From the NCBI GenBank assembly GCA_964609155.1, contig CAZSRF010000043.1, positions 1 through 15,392 on the forward strand: a stretch of DNA of 15,392 nucleotides, read 5' to 3'. The notes beneath the pieces were generated by a model. It was given only the letters and a program-made list of their open reading frames with translations, did no database searches and had not been told where the DNA came from. How positions within the stretch are numbered: the stretch's first letter is position 1; the number at the start of each line of letters is the position of its first letter. The translations under genes and the position numbers were made by a program. Positions 6,302 to 14,273 of this stretch are shown here, piece by piece. The stretch comes from JAGOUU01 sp964609155 (GTDB lineage: Bacteria > Pseudomonadota > Gammaproteobacteria > JAGOUU01).

Positions 6302-6357
6302 AATGGATCCTAATTTTAAATATTGAAAATTCCACTTATTAGTTTTGTCAATAATTC

Positions 6358-9300
6358 CTATCGTAAACTAAGGACAGCAGCTGATGACGAAGGCTGGCGA
6401 TCGCGTAGTCGTGATACGAGACATTTTTCCGCCCACAAACCGAATCTTCCACCTAGATAACTTGTTACTGTTGCAGCTACGCCCGTAGGAGTAATTTTGC
6501 CTCCAGTGTTAACCACAAAAGCAGCAGTATTGGCTGTAATTCGTGCCTTTGAATCTGATACGCCAGCATAGGTGAGTGCTTTATGGGTAACCATGCCAGT
6601 ACCAGTACCTAACCAAGAGCCCGATAAACCAAGCAATAGTAGACTAGCTGCAAATTTTACTCTTGAGGCATTTTGTTCGCTAATACATCCGTATAAGTAT
6701 AATAAGTCACCCATAGCTTCTGGTAAGGCTGCATAAGTAGCACCATATAAGGCTGCAGATCCCAAAATATTTAAAGTGCTTGGTTCTGCAGTTGATATTT
6801 CAATTTCAACTAATGGTGTTTCAATATACTCTGTTTTTAAGCCCTCACAGTATTTGCCAGGAACACCGCCTTCTAAATCCCTACATTTATAAACATCTAA
6901 GTTCATTCCTTCCTCACCCCATGACAGGGTAACATTTCGATATATAGTTATTTCTCGTTTCCAATTGTTGACAGAATCGCGACAAATTTGTTTATCTACA
7001 GATACAATCTCGCATTCGTAAGTATGCATGGAGAAGCGGTCTGCCGTTTGTAATTTTGAAGAATTTTTTACATCCGTAGGCATCTCAAATACCACACCTA
7101 GATTGTTGGCTATAATTTTTAAAACTCCAATTTGCACACATGCTAAAGGTGTGGTCGATTCACTGCACAGAGTAACTTGGCTTGGGTATTGTTCAACAAA
7201 ATGAGGAGGAATAAATCTTTCTGTGCCTTCATGAATCTGTACTCTTTTAATATGCTGTTTTAATAGCCCCTTCATTACTTGAATGGCTAAATCTAAAGGA
7301 GGATAAGTACTACTTTTATATTGAGTTAATTGATTTACAATATCAATCTGTTGTTTTATTTTCTCTAAAATCGCAAAAGTATCTTCAAATATTTGATTTA
7401 GTTTTGTCTCTGTAAGTGCTCCGCCGTGTTTTATGATTTCTTCTAATTGTTTGGCACTTACAACATAACTTCCAGATTGGTAAAATTCCTTAATATAACT
7501 GCTATTACCCTTTGATAATACCTCATAAGACTCACATAACGTTTGAGCAATTTCTGCAATATCATCAAGATGATTAATTAATGGTTGATAAACATCCATT
7601 TGAAAAACGTGTCTTAATGCTCTTAATTGTATCTCGCGCTGTTGTTGATATACATCTAACCAACGTTGCGTAATATTTTTCGCTAGATCAGAGGCACTGT
7701 GTAGAACTACTACATCTTTAGGAAGACCAGTTTCTGCTAACCCTTTGTATTCAGTAAAAATGGGCACATGTACTAAATCCTGATTATGCTCACCCTCTAG
7801 TTTTACTACCTTAAATGTTCCTGTTTCACTGATTGGCCATTCCCCACCCAATGTCTCACGTAAAACGCGTGCTTCGTCTTTTAAGAATAAGGTGTGGTTT
7901 TGCATTCCTATTTTAAAGGTACAAACTTTATCCGCGGTCTCTTCTTTGGAACGCGTTGATTGTAAATTTACATAAAGCAATATGTTATCTGCTGTAGATT
8001 CATAAGTTAATTTAACAGTTGCTAAGTTTTTTTGAATAAGTGTGCAGTGCTTTTCATCTAATAAATTTAAATCAATAGATGGTGAGGGTAGAATAGGATA
8101 TCCAGGTTTCAATGGGTACAGTACTAACGCTGGAACAATACCGTCCAGGGGGCGATCTGATAACATTGACTCTACTTCTGCTTTACTTTTAATAATATTG
8201 CTTGATTGCTCTTTTGAGTAAGCTTCTTCAGAAGCTTTGTGTGGTGCGAGTAATGTGCGCTTTGTTACAACTCGTACTATTTCTGGGAAACTCCAAATTC
8301 CATAAGTTGTCTGTATATGTGAAGAAGAATAATCGCTGGGTGCTACAGTGATATTAATAGCAACTGTAGCACTGCTGTTACCAAACCACTTGAATTGTGA
8401 ATAGGCCCCGGGAGATGAGTCGGTGATTTGTATTTGAATTTTTTCTTGGCATACTCTGATAGCAACCTTAGCATACTCATCACAACTAACATCATGACGA
8501 CCACTTTCATCAATATACCAAGTTGGGCATGCTGGTGCTCTTTCTTTTGGTTTTTGACGACAATCTGCAAATCTAGGCTGATCGCTAAACAAAAGTTCGT
8601 ATTGATAATCTCTTTCGTGTTCAGCTACCGCTGCACCGCCCCCATAAGGCATGCTACAACCTATGAGGCCTTTGAGACCACCATTTTGAAATAGAAGATA
8701 CTGTCTTCCATATGGACTTAGTGATGTCCCAGAAAAACATTTAATACTACCGTCAATTTTATCGCATTGATAAAATCCCTCATCAGTGGGAAATATTTCT
8801 TGGCAATATTTCTCTTTTATTTCTGCTAAAACTGTATCTCTATCCATGCGACCATAATCTGCAGTAATCTCTACTGCTTTATCAGCCCTAAAATCTGATA
8901 ATTCTGATGCTTTTTGAGAGCTGATAATCTTGCGGTAATCTAAATATTCACCTAAATCTATCCTACTATTTTCTTGTTTCAAGTTGTCTAAAACCACATC
9001 TCGCAATAATTTTAGATCCTTTTGGTAATCAGAAAAGATAGCTGCTGATAGTACAGGATGATGAAATTTTGGTTCAAATTTCTGATACTGTAATAATGGT
9101 TCAAGAATTTGGTCAATCAAGCGCATTAACCTATTAAAGTCTAAGGCTACTTTTGAAATGCTTAACATGCGTGCTAAATTTATAATCAATGGTATAATCA
9201 ATTGTAAATTTGCCTGCTGGCCTGTGTATACAAATTTATCGCTATAATACTGCAATAATTTCTTTTGTATTACATTTATCTTAAAAAAACTTGGTACATG

Positions 9301-11178
9301 TCCAGAAGACTCTGTTGCCCAATAGCTTAAAGCTCCATATTCTGGATCGTGAGCAAAATTTGAGACATCATCAATATATCGATATAAATCTTCAACAGTA
9401 TAGATTTTTTCTTGCAGTAGTCTTCTTGCTCTGCTGCTTACACGGCTAAATCCTTCTGAAGTTAACAAGGCCATAACTTTTTCAATATCACCAATGACTT
9501 TAGCTTCCATAGATGATAAAACCGTAAAGGAGTGAGCACTTTGAATTGTTAATAGTTTAAGACTTCCATAATTTATTTGCCCTTGTTCAGCTAATTGGCG
9601 AAATCCTCTTACACATAAATCTCTTGTTGCATTGTAGTAAGATTCCATTGCGAGGATTTGATAGTCTGAATAACCTTTCATTGCGTTGTGTATATCAGTA
9701 AAACCTTTATGCACATAATTGCCTAAGGTATCAATCATTTTTTTAACATCTTCATTAGGATCTTTGTGTGTTCCAAATAGTTCCGCAATATTATTTAAAA
9801 TACCAAATATTGAACCAAATATTGCAAGAGGGGACAGTGCTTGTGTGGCAATTGTTAATACTCCAATTGCAGCATTATTTAAACTATGCAGGATTTCTCC
9901 GGCTTTTGGATCAAATTTACCAATAAATTGCGCAAATCCTTCTAGACGTCGCATATCATCAATCACAGCAGCAAATTCTGCCTGCGTGACTCGTATTTGT
10001 TCGGCTCTTTGTAAATTTGCTATGTATTGTTTCGTATATTCATCAATTAAAGTAGCTTTAACAGCTTTGTCTGCAGCTTGATGATCGGTTTGATAATCTA
10101 TCCCAGAAGATAAATACATTAACTCTTGCGCTAAATGCTGCATAATATCTGATGTTGGAATGCCTGCATTTGCCATACCTGTTATTTTTGCTGCTACTGG
10201 AGTCGTATCCCCAAAATCAAAAGTACTAAATTCTTTACCACTATCTAGCGCATCATCATCTGGCATTACGTATGAGTACATCATAGGGGATTCAGATCGT
10301 GCAAATAATCTTTGTGTTTTTCCTAATGTTAAAGGGGTAGCGGCGTACATTTGAGTTAAGGCATGTTCTAATAAAGGATCTAGTCCATATGTAGCTCTTT
10401 TACTGCCTTTTAATAAACCTAATTTTGCAACGTCTATATAAAGACCTGAAGCTTCTGAAAAACCATGGTGCTTAAATACAGTCTCAACAAGCTTAGTATT
10501 GCCCCATGGCATATAATGCCCTGAGTAACTATTAATTGCACCTCTACCTACTAATAGACCATTTGTAAAAGTTGCTTCACCAGCTCCAACTACTTTAGCG
10601 CCATTAGCAAGATCTGAGTGCTTTAAAAAATCTGTAACTTTAGGTTTCCCATAAATATCTAAAATTCCATGTACTTTTGGTTTACCTACTATAAGCTCGC
10701 CATCTGTTGTAATAACCCATTTATAGCGTTGGGTTCCTTGAGTGGCTCTTATCTCGTCTCGGGTTAAATGATGAAATAAATTTCTAATTTTGTCATTAAT
10801 AGTATTAGGAAAGACTTTGGGACTAAATACTCCAAATTTTTTATATAAATCAAATCCTCTAATAACCGCACATCCCCCGGATGTAACTATTCCTAAGCTC
10901 AGATCAGTGGTGAATGCGATGTCTCTACCAACTAGAGGGGTTAGTATTTTTTCAAATAAATTAGGGCCTGGGGTGCCGGTCCAGATCATGTGCACCCCGT
11001 CATTAAATGTAGATGCACCATGCGTGGCTATAATGCCTGACAAAGGGATCCCAAACCCACCTGTGGCATAGGTAATAGGAACACTTACCCCTATCTCTAG
11101 GGTACCTGCTATTATGTTGATAGTACCCAGTACCCTGGTAAAACCCTTTGATTCTAATATAACGGTATAATTAGGCAT
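6358..11178 (-). CDS. 1606-residue toxin/effector-like multidomain protein with hydrophobic segments
   Basis: No single known family covers this protein. Visible regions, in residues: 12-70, a Gly-rich hydrophobic hairpin ending in ATHGASTFNDGVHMIWTG, resembling hydrophobic pre-toxin modules of polymorphic toxins; about 150-245, a module with YKWVITTDGELIVG, KHSDLANGAKVVGAGEATF and YSGHYMP, the pattern H-S-x-h-x-x-G...A-G-E...S-G-H-Y-x-P also known from plant IQM proteins and some bacterial toxin/effector proteins; 370-700, mainly helical with hydrophobic stretches at 433-468 and 657-678; 790-960, a Cys-rich probably beta-rich region (nine Cys between 792 and 910); 1045-1160, beta-rich; 1170-1310, helical or coiled-coil; 1330-1460, a second Cys-rich region; 1466-1580, Gly/Ala-rich hydrophobic segments; then a basic, Ser-rich tail RLRDRQPSSSAAVLSLR. 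There is no standard signal peptide. Paired cysteines suggest an oxidising compartment or export. It is divergent from the second PAS-LuxR gene, with the GTAGTTTTTAC core 58 bp upstream of the ATG. A secreted or membrane-acting effector is the best guess; a surface protein is an alternative. Confidence 0.75.
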   Translation of the reverse strand: MPNYTVILESKGFTRVLGTINIIAGTLEIGVSVPITYATGGFGIPLSGIIATHGASTFNDGVHMIWTGTPGPNLFEKILTPLVGRDIAFTTDLSLGIVTSGGCAVIRGFDLYKKFGVFSPKVFPNTINDKIRNLFHHLTRDEIRATQGTQRYKWVITTDGELIVGKPKVHGILDIYGKPKVTDFLKHSDLANGAKVVGAGEATFTNGLLVGRGAINSYSGHYMPWGNTKLVETVFKHHGFSEASGLYIDVAKLGLLKGSKRATYGLDPLLEHALTQMYAATPLTLGKTQRLFARSESPMMYSYVMPDDDALDSGKEFSTFDFGDTTPVAAKITGMANAGIPTSDIMQHLAQELMYLSSGIDYQTDHQAADKAVKATLIDEYTKQYIANLQRAEQIRVTQAEFAAVIDDMRRLEGFAQFIGKFDPKAGEILHSLNNAAIGVLTIATQALSPLAIFGSIFGILNNIAELFGTHKDPNEDVKKMIDTLGNYVHKGFTDIHNAMKGYSDYQILAMESYYNATRDLCVRGFRQLAEQGQINYGSLKLLTIQSAHSFTVLSSMEAKVIGDIEKVMALLTSEGFSRVSSRARRLLQEKIYTVEDLYRYIDDVSNFAHDPEYGALSYWATESSGHVPSFFKINVIQKKLLQYYSDKFVYTGQQANLQLIIPLIINLARMLSISKVALDFNRLMRLIDQILEPLLQYQKFEPKFHHPVLSAAIFSDYQKDLKLLRDVVLDNLKQENSRIDLGEYLDYRKIISSQKASELSDFRADKAVEITADYGRMDRDTVLAEIKEKYCQEIFPTDEGFYQCDKIDGSIKCFSGTSLSPYGRQYLLFQNGGLKGLIGCSMPYGGGAAVAEHERDYQYELLFSDQPRFADCRQKPKERAPACPTWYIDESGRHDVSCDEYAKVAIRVCQEKIQIQITDSSPGAYSQFKWFGNSSATVAINITVAPSDYSSSHIQTTYGIWSFPEIVRVVTKRTLLAPHKASEEAYSKEQSSNIIKSKAEVESMLSDRPLDGIVPALVLYPLKPGYPILPSPSIDLNLLDEKHCTLIQKNLATVKLTYESTADNILLYVNLQSTRSKEETADKVCTFKIGMQNHTLFLKDEARVLRETLGGEWPISETGTFKVVKLEGEHNQDLVHVPIFTEYKGLAETGLPKDVVVLHSASDLAKNITQRWLDVYQQQREIQLRALRHVFQMDVYQPLINHLDDIAEIAQTLCESYEVLSKGNSSYIKEFYQSGSYVVSAKQLEEIIKHGGALTETKLNQIFEDTFAILEKIKQQIDIVNQLTQYKSSTYPPLDLAIQVMKGLLKQHIKRVQIHEGTERFIPPHFVEQYPSQVTLCSESTTPLACVQIGVLKIIANNLGVVFEMPTDVKNSSKLQTADRFSMHTYECEIVSVDKQICRDSVNNWKREITIYRNVTLSWGEEGMNLDVYKCRDLEGGVPGKYCEGLKTEYIETPLVEIEISTAEPSTLNILGSAALYGATYAALPEAMGDLLYLYGCISEQNASRVKFAASLLLLGLSGSWLGTGTGMVTHKALTYAGVSDSKARITANTAAFVVNTGGKITPTGVAATVTSYLGGRFGLWAEKCLVSRLRDRQPSSSAAVLSLR

Positions 11179-11205
11179 AAAACTTAGTCACCATACAAAA
11201 TATAA

Positions 11206-11246
11206 ATTGTAGGGCAAAGCTAATGGTGAAAAAAGGTAAAAACTAC
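11206..11246 (-). promoter_or_regulatory. GTAGTTTTTAC box upstream of the 1606-residue protein gene
   Basis: The 11-base core is exact at 11246-11236 on the minus strand. The 8 flanking bases of the extended box are only partly kept (AAAAAGA instead of AAAATTGS) and there is no -10 at the six-base spacing. A possible -10 TACAAT lies further down (11211-11206), about 30 bases before the ATG, which would place the box at about -60 as an upstream activator site. No convincing Shine-Dalgarno precedes the ATG. Confidence 0.5.
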
Positions 11247-11252
11247 TCTTTT

Positions 11253-11289
11253 TAACATTTTTAATATAACATTTTAATATAACATCTTG
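11253..11289 (+). repeat. Three short tandem repeats of the TAACATTTTAATA type
   Basis: TAACATTTTTAATA (11253-11266), TAACATTTTAATA (11267-11279) and a partial TAACATCTTG (11280-11289) follow one another in the divergent promoter region between the large protein gene and the second PAS-LuxR gene. The roughly 13-14-bp period is not a helical turn. They may be binding-site repeats or simple AT-rich expansion. Confidence 0.55.
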
Positions 11290-11356
11290 TCGCACAGGGG
11301 TAAGTGTGTTAACATTCGAACTTATGTATTAGTTTATCATATCTGGGTAGAACTGA

Positions 11357-12067
11357 ATGAACTTAGACAACCATTTCTGGCAAGAATGCTTTACACAACT
11401 GCCCGTATATGCCGGGCTTTTAGATCTAGACTCCAGATTTTTAGTCATGAATAACGAGACTAAGAAGCTATGTTTTGGAACAACTGATGTCAACATACTT
11501 GGTCTTGGAAATCAAGATATTCAGGGAAAAGCTTCCCAATTAACATCTTTATTCCATGAGCAAGATCAACTTGTTCTTTCTGGTAAAACTATACATACGC
11601 TCGATGTAAGCAGCTGGGCCAATAATCGCCGAGGTATTCTTGTTGGAGTCAAGAAACCTTATTATCAAAAAAATCTTATTAAAGGAATAATTATTGCTGG
11701 TAACATGCTCGATAGTGCGTTTATTCGTGGAGTCAATTTTATTTTTGATCCTACCTATAACAAAAAACTCATTGGTAGTCGAGATGTTAGCTATTCTGTA
11801 AATAGCAACATTAGAAATTTTTCAGAAAAAGCTCAAGAAGTATTATTTTTTTTATTACGTGGTTTATCCAATCGAGAAATTGCAAGTCTCATGAATCGCT
11901 CTGCTAGAACTGTAGAAAAATATATTGATGAACTTAAGGTAAGTTTTGGGGTAAGTAAAAAAAGTCAAATATTTTCTGCAGCACTGAATGCTGGATATGC
12001 ATTTGACATACCAAAATCAATATTTCAAAAAAATTGTACGGTCATTTTATCTGAGAGTATCGTGTAA
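11357..12067 (+). CDS. PAS-LuxR-type transcriptional regulator (paralogue 2)
   Basis: A 236-residue paralogue of the regulator at 4996-5703, with the same layout: PAS-like domain about 15-120 (LLDLDSRFLVMNNETKKLCFG; HEQDQLVLSGKTIH; VSSWANN; VKKPYYQKNLIKGIII), then VNFIFDPTYNKKLIG, then the LuxR/GerE helix-turn-helix about 154-210 (FSEKAQEVLFFLLRGLSNRE, SARTVEKYIDELKVSFGV) and the shared tail GYAFDIPKSI. No strong Shine-Dalgarno is seen before the ATG. It is divergent from the 1606-residue protein gene, and the box promoter of its secreted neighbour lies 41 bp after its stop. The close resemblance to paralogue 1, plus a third C-terminal remnant at 12742, shows local duplication of this regulator. 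Confidence 0.9.
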   Translation: MNLDNHFWQECFTQLPVYAGLLDLDSRFLVMNNETKKLCFGTTDVNILGLGNQDIQGKASQLTSLFHEQDQLVLSGKTIHTLDVSSWANNRRGILVGVKKPYYQKNLIKGIIIAGNMLDSAFIRGVNFIFDPTYNKKLIGSRDVSYSVNSNIRNFSEKAQEVLFFLLRGLSNREIASLMNRSARTVEKYIDELKVSFGVSKKSQIFSAALNAGYAFDIPKSIFQKNCTVILSESIV

Positions 12068-12257
12068 TATCTCATTGTTTATAAGTCATCAAGTTGGTTT
12101 TAACATTAAAAATTGGGTAGTTTTTACTCTTGATATAATACAAAAATATAAATACAGTAATTTTAATATTACGCTTGAATAAAAAGGGAAATTTTATGAT
12201 CAGAAAAATATTACAAATTTATATAATGACTTCTTTATCATTAACTGGTTATGGTTC
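11956..12257 (+). repeat. Upstream copy of a degenerate ~300-bp tandem duplication
   Basis: Covers the last ~37 codons of PAS-LuxR paralogue 2, the following intergenic region with the box promoter, and the signal-peptide codons of the secreted gene. It aligns almost without gaps to 12744-13047 (offset about 788-790 bp). Confidence 0.9.
12109..12139 (+). promoter_or_regulatory. Conserved box promoter 2 (AAAATTGGGTAGTTTTTAC, then TATAAT)
   Basis: The box lies at 12109-12127, followed by six bases and a perfect TATAAT at 12134-12139. It differs from box 1 at a single base out of 19 and keeps the same spacing. It lies 41 bp after the luxR stop and about 57 bases of leader before the secreted gene at 12196. 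Confidence 0.75.
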
Positions 12258-12675
12258 TATCAATCTCTATTCAGATTTTGTTGGTAATTGGAGTGGTAAA
12301 TGTGATTCTGGGCTTACCGGAAAATTAGAGTTGGAAGTTGACGTGGTTCCAGGCATTGGTGAATTATTATTTACCTTTAATGACTCTGAGTATTATTTAA
12401 ACCATCTTGTGACACAAAGTAACTCTGGACCACCGAGTTCTTGGACATACACAAAAGTTTTAAAAACCAGTGCTGATAAAAAAACTCTTGTTTTATACTC
12501 TAATGACACGATTAACTCTCCAGAAACAAATAGCATTTTAACTTGGCAAGATACATCTACCTATGAAGTGATTGATCACAAACTTGTTATAACAACGGTA
12601 CGTAAAAGTCACGACATGGTTGACTCTAGTCAAAGAGATTATGAAGATCGAGAAGTATGCACCTATACAAAATAA
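12196..12675 (+). CDS. Secreted, probably beta-rich protein of unknown function, 159 residues
   Basis: Starts MIRKILQIYIMTSLSLTGYG, a signal peptide with a basic N-terminus. The ATG at 12196 is preferred over an upstream in-frame TTG at 12175 because AGGGAA (12185-12190) lies five bases before it and the signal peptide begins there. The mature part opens DFVGNWSGKCDSGLTGKLELEV, a W-x-G pattern reminiscent of small beta-barrel binding proteins, and alternates short strands. Two cysteines, near the start (GKC) and the end (EVC), could form one disulfide closing the domain. I do not recognise a family. It is the cargo of the second cassette and is unrelated to the cysteine-rich cargo at 4553. 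Confidence 0.8.
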   Translation: MIRKILQIYIMTSLSLTGYGSINLYSDFVGNWSGKCDSGLTGKLELEVDVVPGIGELLFTFNDSEYYLNHLVTQSNSGPPSSWTYTKVLKTSADKKTLVLYSNDTINSPETNSILTWQDTSTYEVIDHKLVITTVRKSHDMVDSSQRDYEDREVCTYTK

Positions 12676-12741
12676 TGTTGAGAAATTATTAAAAATACAA
12701 AAATTGTTGTTAATTCTAAATTATTATTGCACGGAGAGTAT

Positions 12742-12855
12742 ATGAAAAAATGTAAAATATTTTCTGCGGCACTGAATGCTGGGTATGCATTTGATATACC
12801 AAAATCAGTGTTACAAAAGAATTGTACGGTCATTTTGTCTGAAATTTTTGCATAA
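12742..12855 (+). pseudogene. C-terminal remnant of a third PAS-LuxR gene (37 codons)
   Basis: Reads MKKCKIFSAALNAGYAFDIP, then KSVLQKNCTVILSEIFA and a stop, matching the end of PAS-LuxR paralogue 2. The PAS domain and most of the helix-turn-helix are missing. Compared with paralogue 2, at least six codons differ only silently (Ala, Gly, Asp, Lys, Leu and Glu codons), with few amino-acid changes except in the last four residues. So the segment diverged while still under protein-level selection and was truncated later. Curiously it has an ATG with a plausible ribosome binding site (CGGAGAG, 12732-12738), so a 37-residue peptide could be made. Confidence 0.75.
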
Positions 12856-13047
12856 ATTTTTATTATTTAATAAGTCATCAAGTTAATTTTTGTTAGTAAA
12901 AATTGGGTAGTTTTTACTCTCGACATAATATAAAAACCTAAATAAAGTTATTTTAATATCCCGCTTGAATAAAAATAGAGATTTTATGTTCAAAAAAATA
13001 TTACAAATTTATATAATGACATCTTTATCATTCACTAGTTATGTATC
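12744..13047 (+). repeat. Downstream copy of a degenerate ~300-bp tandem duplication
   Basis: Aligns with 11956-12257. Substitutions are scattered and silent ones are common in the coding parts. Similarity ends inside the signal peptide, where the GNAT gene begins. Confidence 0.9.
12899..12929 (+). promoter_or_regulatory. Conserved box promoter 3 (AAAATTGGGTAGTTTTTAC, then CATAAT)
   Basis: The box at 12899-12917 is identical to box 2, while the surrounding copy has diverged at many positions, which suggests the box is still selected. The -10 is CATAAT (12924-12929) at the same six-base spacing. It now reads through a 23-codon remnant into the GNAT gene. Confidence 0.7.
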
Positions 13048-13057
13048 TGATGTCTAA
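12986..13057 (+). pseudogene. Signal-peptide remnant of a secreted cargo gene (23 codons)
   Basis: Reads MFKKILQIYIMTSLSFTSYV and then SDV and TAA, clearly related to the signal peptide of the secreted protein at 12196. Everything after the signal peptide has been replaced. Its stop (13055-13057) is one base before an ATG that could start the GNAT gene, so ribosomes finishing here could restart there. Confidence 0.75.
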
Positions 13058-13058
13058 T

Positions 13059-13769
13059 ATGATTGGGGAGATAAACTTCACATGGAATGATGCAACTGAG
13101 CGAGATTGGCATATCATCAGGCGCTTATTTGTAGCAGCTTACAAATCGTCTTATATTACTAAAGAGCTTGCAGAGTTAGATATCGCAGAAACTTATCAAT
13201 CAACTGCTCGTAGGATGTGTGCTGCCGCAGGAATAAGTGCTGATAAATCTGAGCGATACATAAAAGAAAAAAGCTTAGAGTTGTCATTTTTGGCTGATTT
13301 TAAAAGTGAAAGAAATAAATTAGCTCTTGCTGAAATTACTGATCTTTATAGAATGCAATATTTACTAGCCAGAACTGGAGCTGGGTATCCTGTAGGATTT
13401 ATCGTAGTTCAGCCTAATTATAAAAGTGGTAGAATTTATTTACGTTGGGTTACCCTAAATCCTGTGGTGCATCGTTATGGAATAGGCGGTGAAATGCTTA
13501 AGGTGCTTTTAAAGCGTTATTCTGAGTTTAAGGGCCTGGAGTTGTATACCAGAACTGTTAATAGCAATGCCATTTCATTTTATACCCACTGGGGCTTTAA
13601 AAAAACTGATATTGATTCTGCAGTTGAACATAGCGTAAGACGTCCGATGACTTTAAGATGGTTAAAACAAAGTCAATTCAAATTGTTCCCTCCAGAAGAT
13701 GAGGCAGTGGGGCATGTTGAGAGCTATCAAGGATTTTGCTTTAATCAATCTAGAATAACGATATATTAA
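13059..13769 (+). CDS. GNAT-family N-acetyltransferase
   Basis: A 236-residue protein with a GNAT fold in its second half. Motif A, which binds the acetyl-CoA pyrophosphate, is RYGIGG (139-144), preceded by the strand IYLRWVTLNPVV. Motif B is NSNAISFYTHWGFKK (168-182). Residues 30-105 form a longer helical N-terminal region than in minimal GNATs and may carry substrate specificity; the substrate is unknown. ATGs at 13041, 13050 and 13059 are all in frame and none has a clear ribosome binding site. The first lies within the duplicated signal-peptide region, so 13059, which follows the TAA of that remnant by one base and could use reinitiation, is chosen. The gene probably lost its own upstream region and now depends on box promoter 3. 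Confidence 0.85.
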   Translation: MIGEINFTWNDATERDWHIIRRLFVAAYKSSYITKELAELDIAETYQSTARRMCAAAGISADKSERYIKEKSLELSFLADFKSERNKLALAEITDLYRMQYLLARTGAGYPVGFIVVQPNYKSGRIYLRWVTLNPVVHRYGIGGEMLKVLLKRYSEFKGLELYTRTVNSNAISFYTHWGFKKTDIDSAVEHSVRRPMTLRWLKQSQFKLFPPEDEAVGHVESYQGFCFNQSRITIY

Positions 13770-13832
13770 ATGTATTAGCGAATCCTATGTTTAAGAGTAG
13801 CCTCTGCTGGCTGATGCTTATCCTTCTTGGTG

Positions 13833-14273
13833 TCAGATAGAAAGGTCACTTTTTCCAGGTTTTGGCTTATTTAGTGCTTTAGCAATAGTACAAGTAAAAG
13901 GGATTATTAGAGCAATTATACATATGATAAGAGCTAGCGAAACTGCAATCGGATTACTTGTTGCTGGTTCTCGTGAAGTAATCATTAAACGAGCGTCTTT
14001 ATTGGCTAAACGTGAACGTCTTTCTAATGCTGTTAACATTGGGGCAGATGGTTGATATGGTAAAGAGAGCTTTGATGAGCCTGCAGTATGATCTTTATCA
14101 CTTATTGTTGCTTTGGGAAGAGGAATCTTAAATCTTTCTGACGCAGTCCATAAACTTCTCGTGAACTGCCAGTTATCATCTGCTCTGCCAACAGCAATTT
14201 GGAATGATCCAACAGAGGCCAACCTGCTGGGTACTACTGACGGTACATAACTATCAATATTATCTTTATCTAT
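13833..14273 (-). CDS. Membrane-anchor frame, probably the continuation of the 2H phosphoesterase gene by -1 frameshift
   Basis: An open frame of about 146 codons without a usable start: no ATG in frame, and only a TTG at 14222 with AGCAGG touching it. It reads through a polar, Ser/Pro-rich region (DSYVPSVVPSRLASVGSF, then a stretch with LWTASERFKIPLPKATISDK), a basic region (LERRSRLANKDARLMITSRE) and one hydrophobic helix (NPIAVSLALIICIIALIIPF), ending in a short KPKPGKSDLSI tail. The frame is the -1 frame of the upstream 2H gene and opens exactly at the run of eight A that precedes the 2H stop. The simplest view is one gene that makes a soluble 2H protein and, by slippage, a membrane-anchored form; alternatively it is one gene broken by loss of an A. 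Family not recognised. Confidence 0.6.
   Translation of the reverse strand: MDKDNIDSYVPSVVPSRLASVGSFQIAVGRADDNWQFTRSLWTASERFKIPLPKATISDKDHTAGSSKLSLPYQPSAPMLTALERRSRLANKDARLMITSREPATSNPIAVSLALIICIIALIIPFTCTIAKALNKPKPGKSDLSI

Noticed and set aside
9719..10081. Long open frame on the plus strand opposite the 1606-residue gene
   Set aside because: It is a shadow of the large coding frame, has no ribosome binding site and a composition typical of antisense frames. The same applies to the frames at 8343-8570, 8428-8694, 10160-10354 and 10790-11071.
13795..13830. Possible terminator hairpin (AGCC/GGCT) between the convergent GNAT and membrane-anchor genes
   Set aside because: The stem is only four base pairs and no T run follows.
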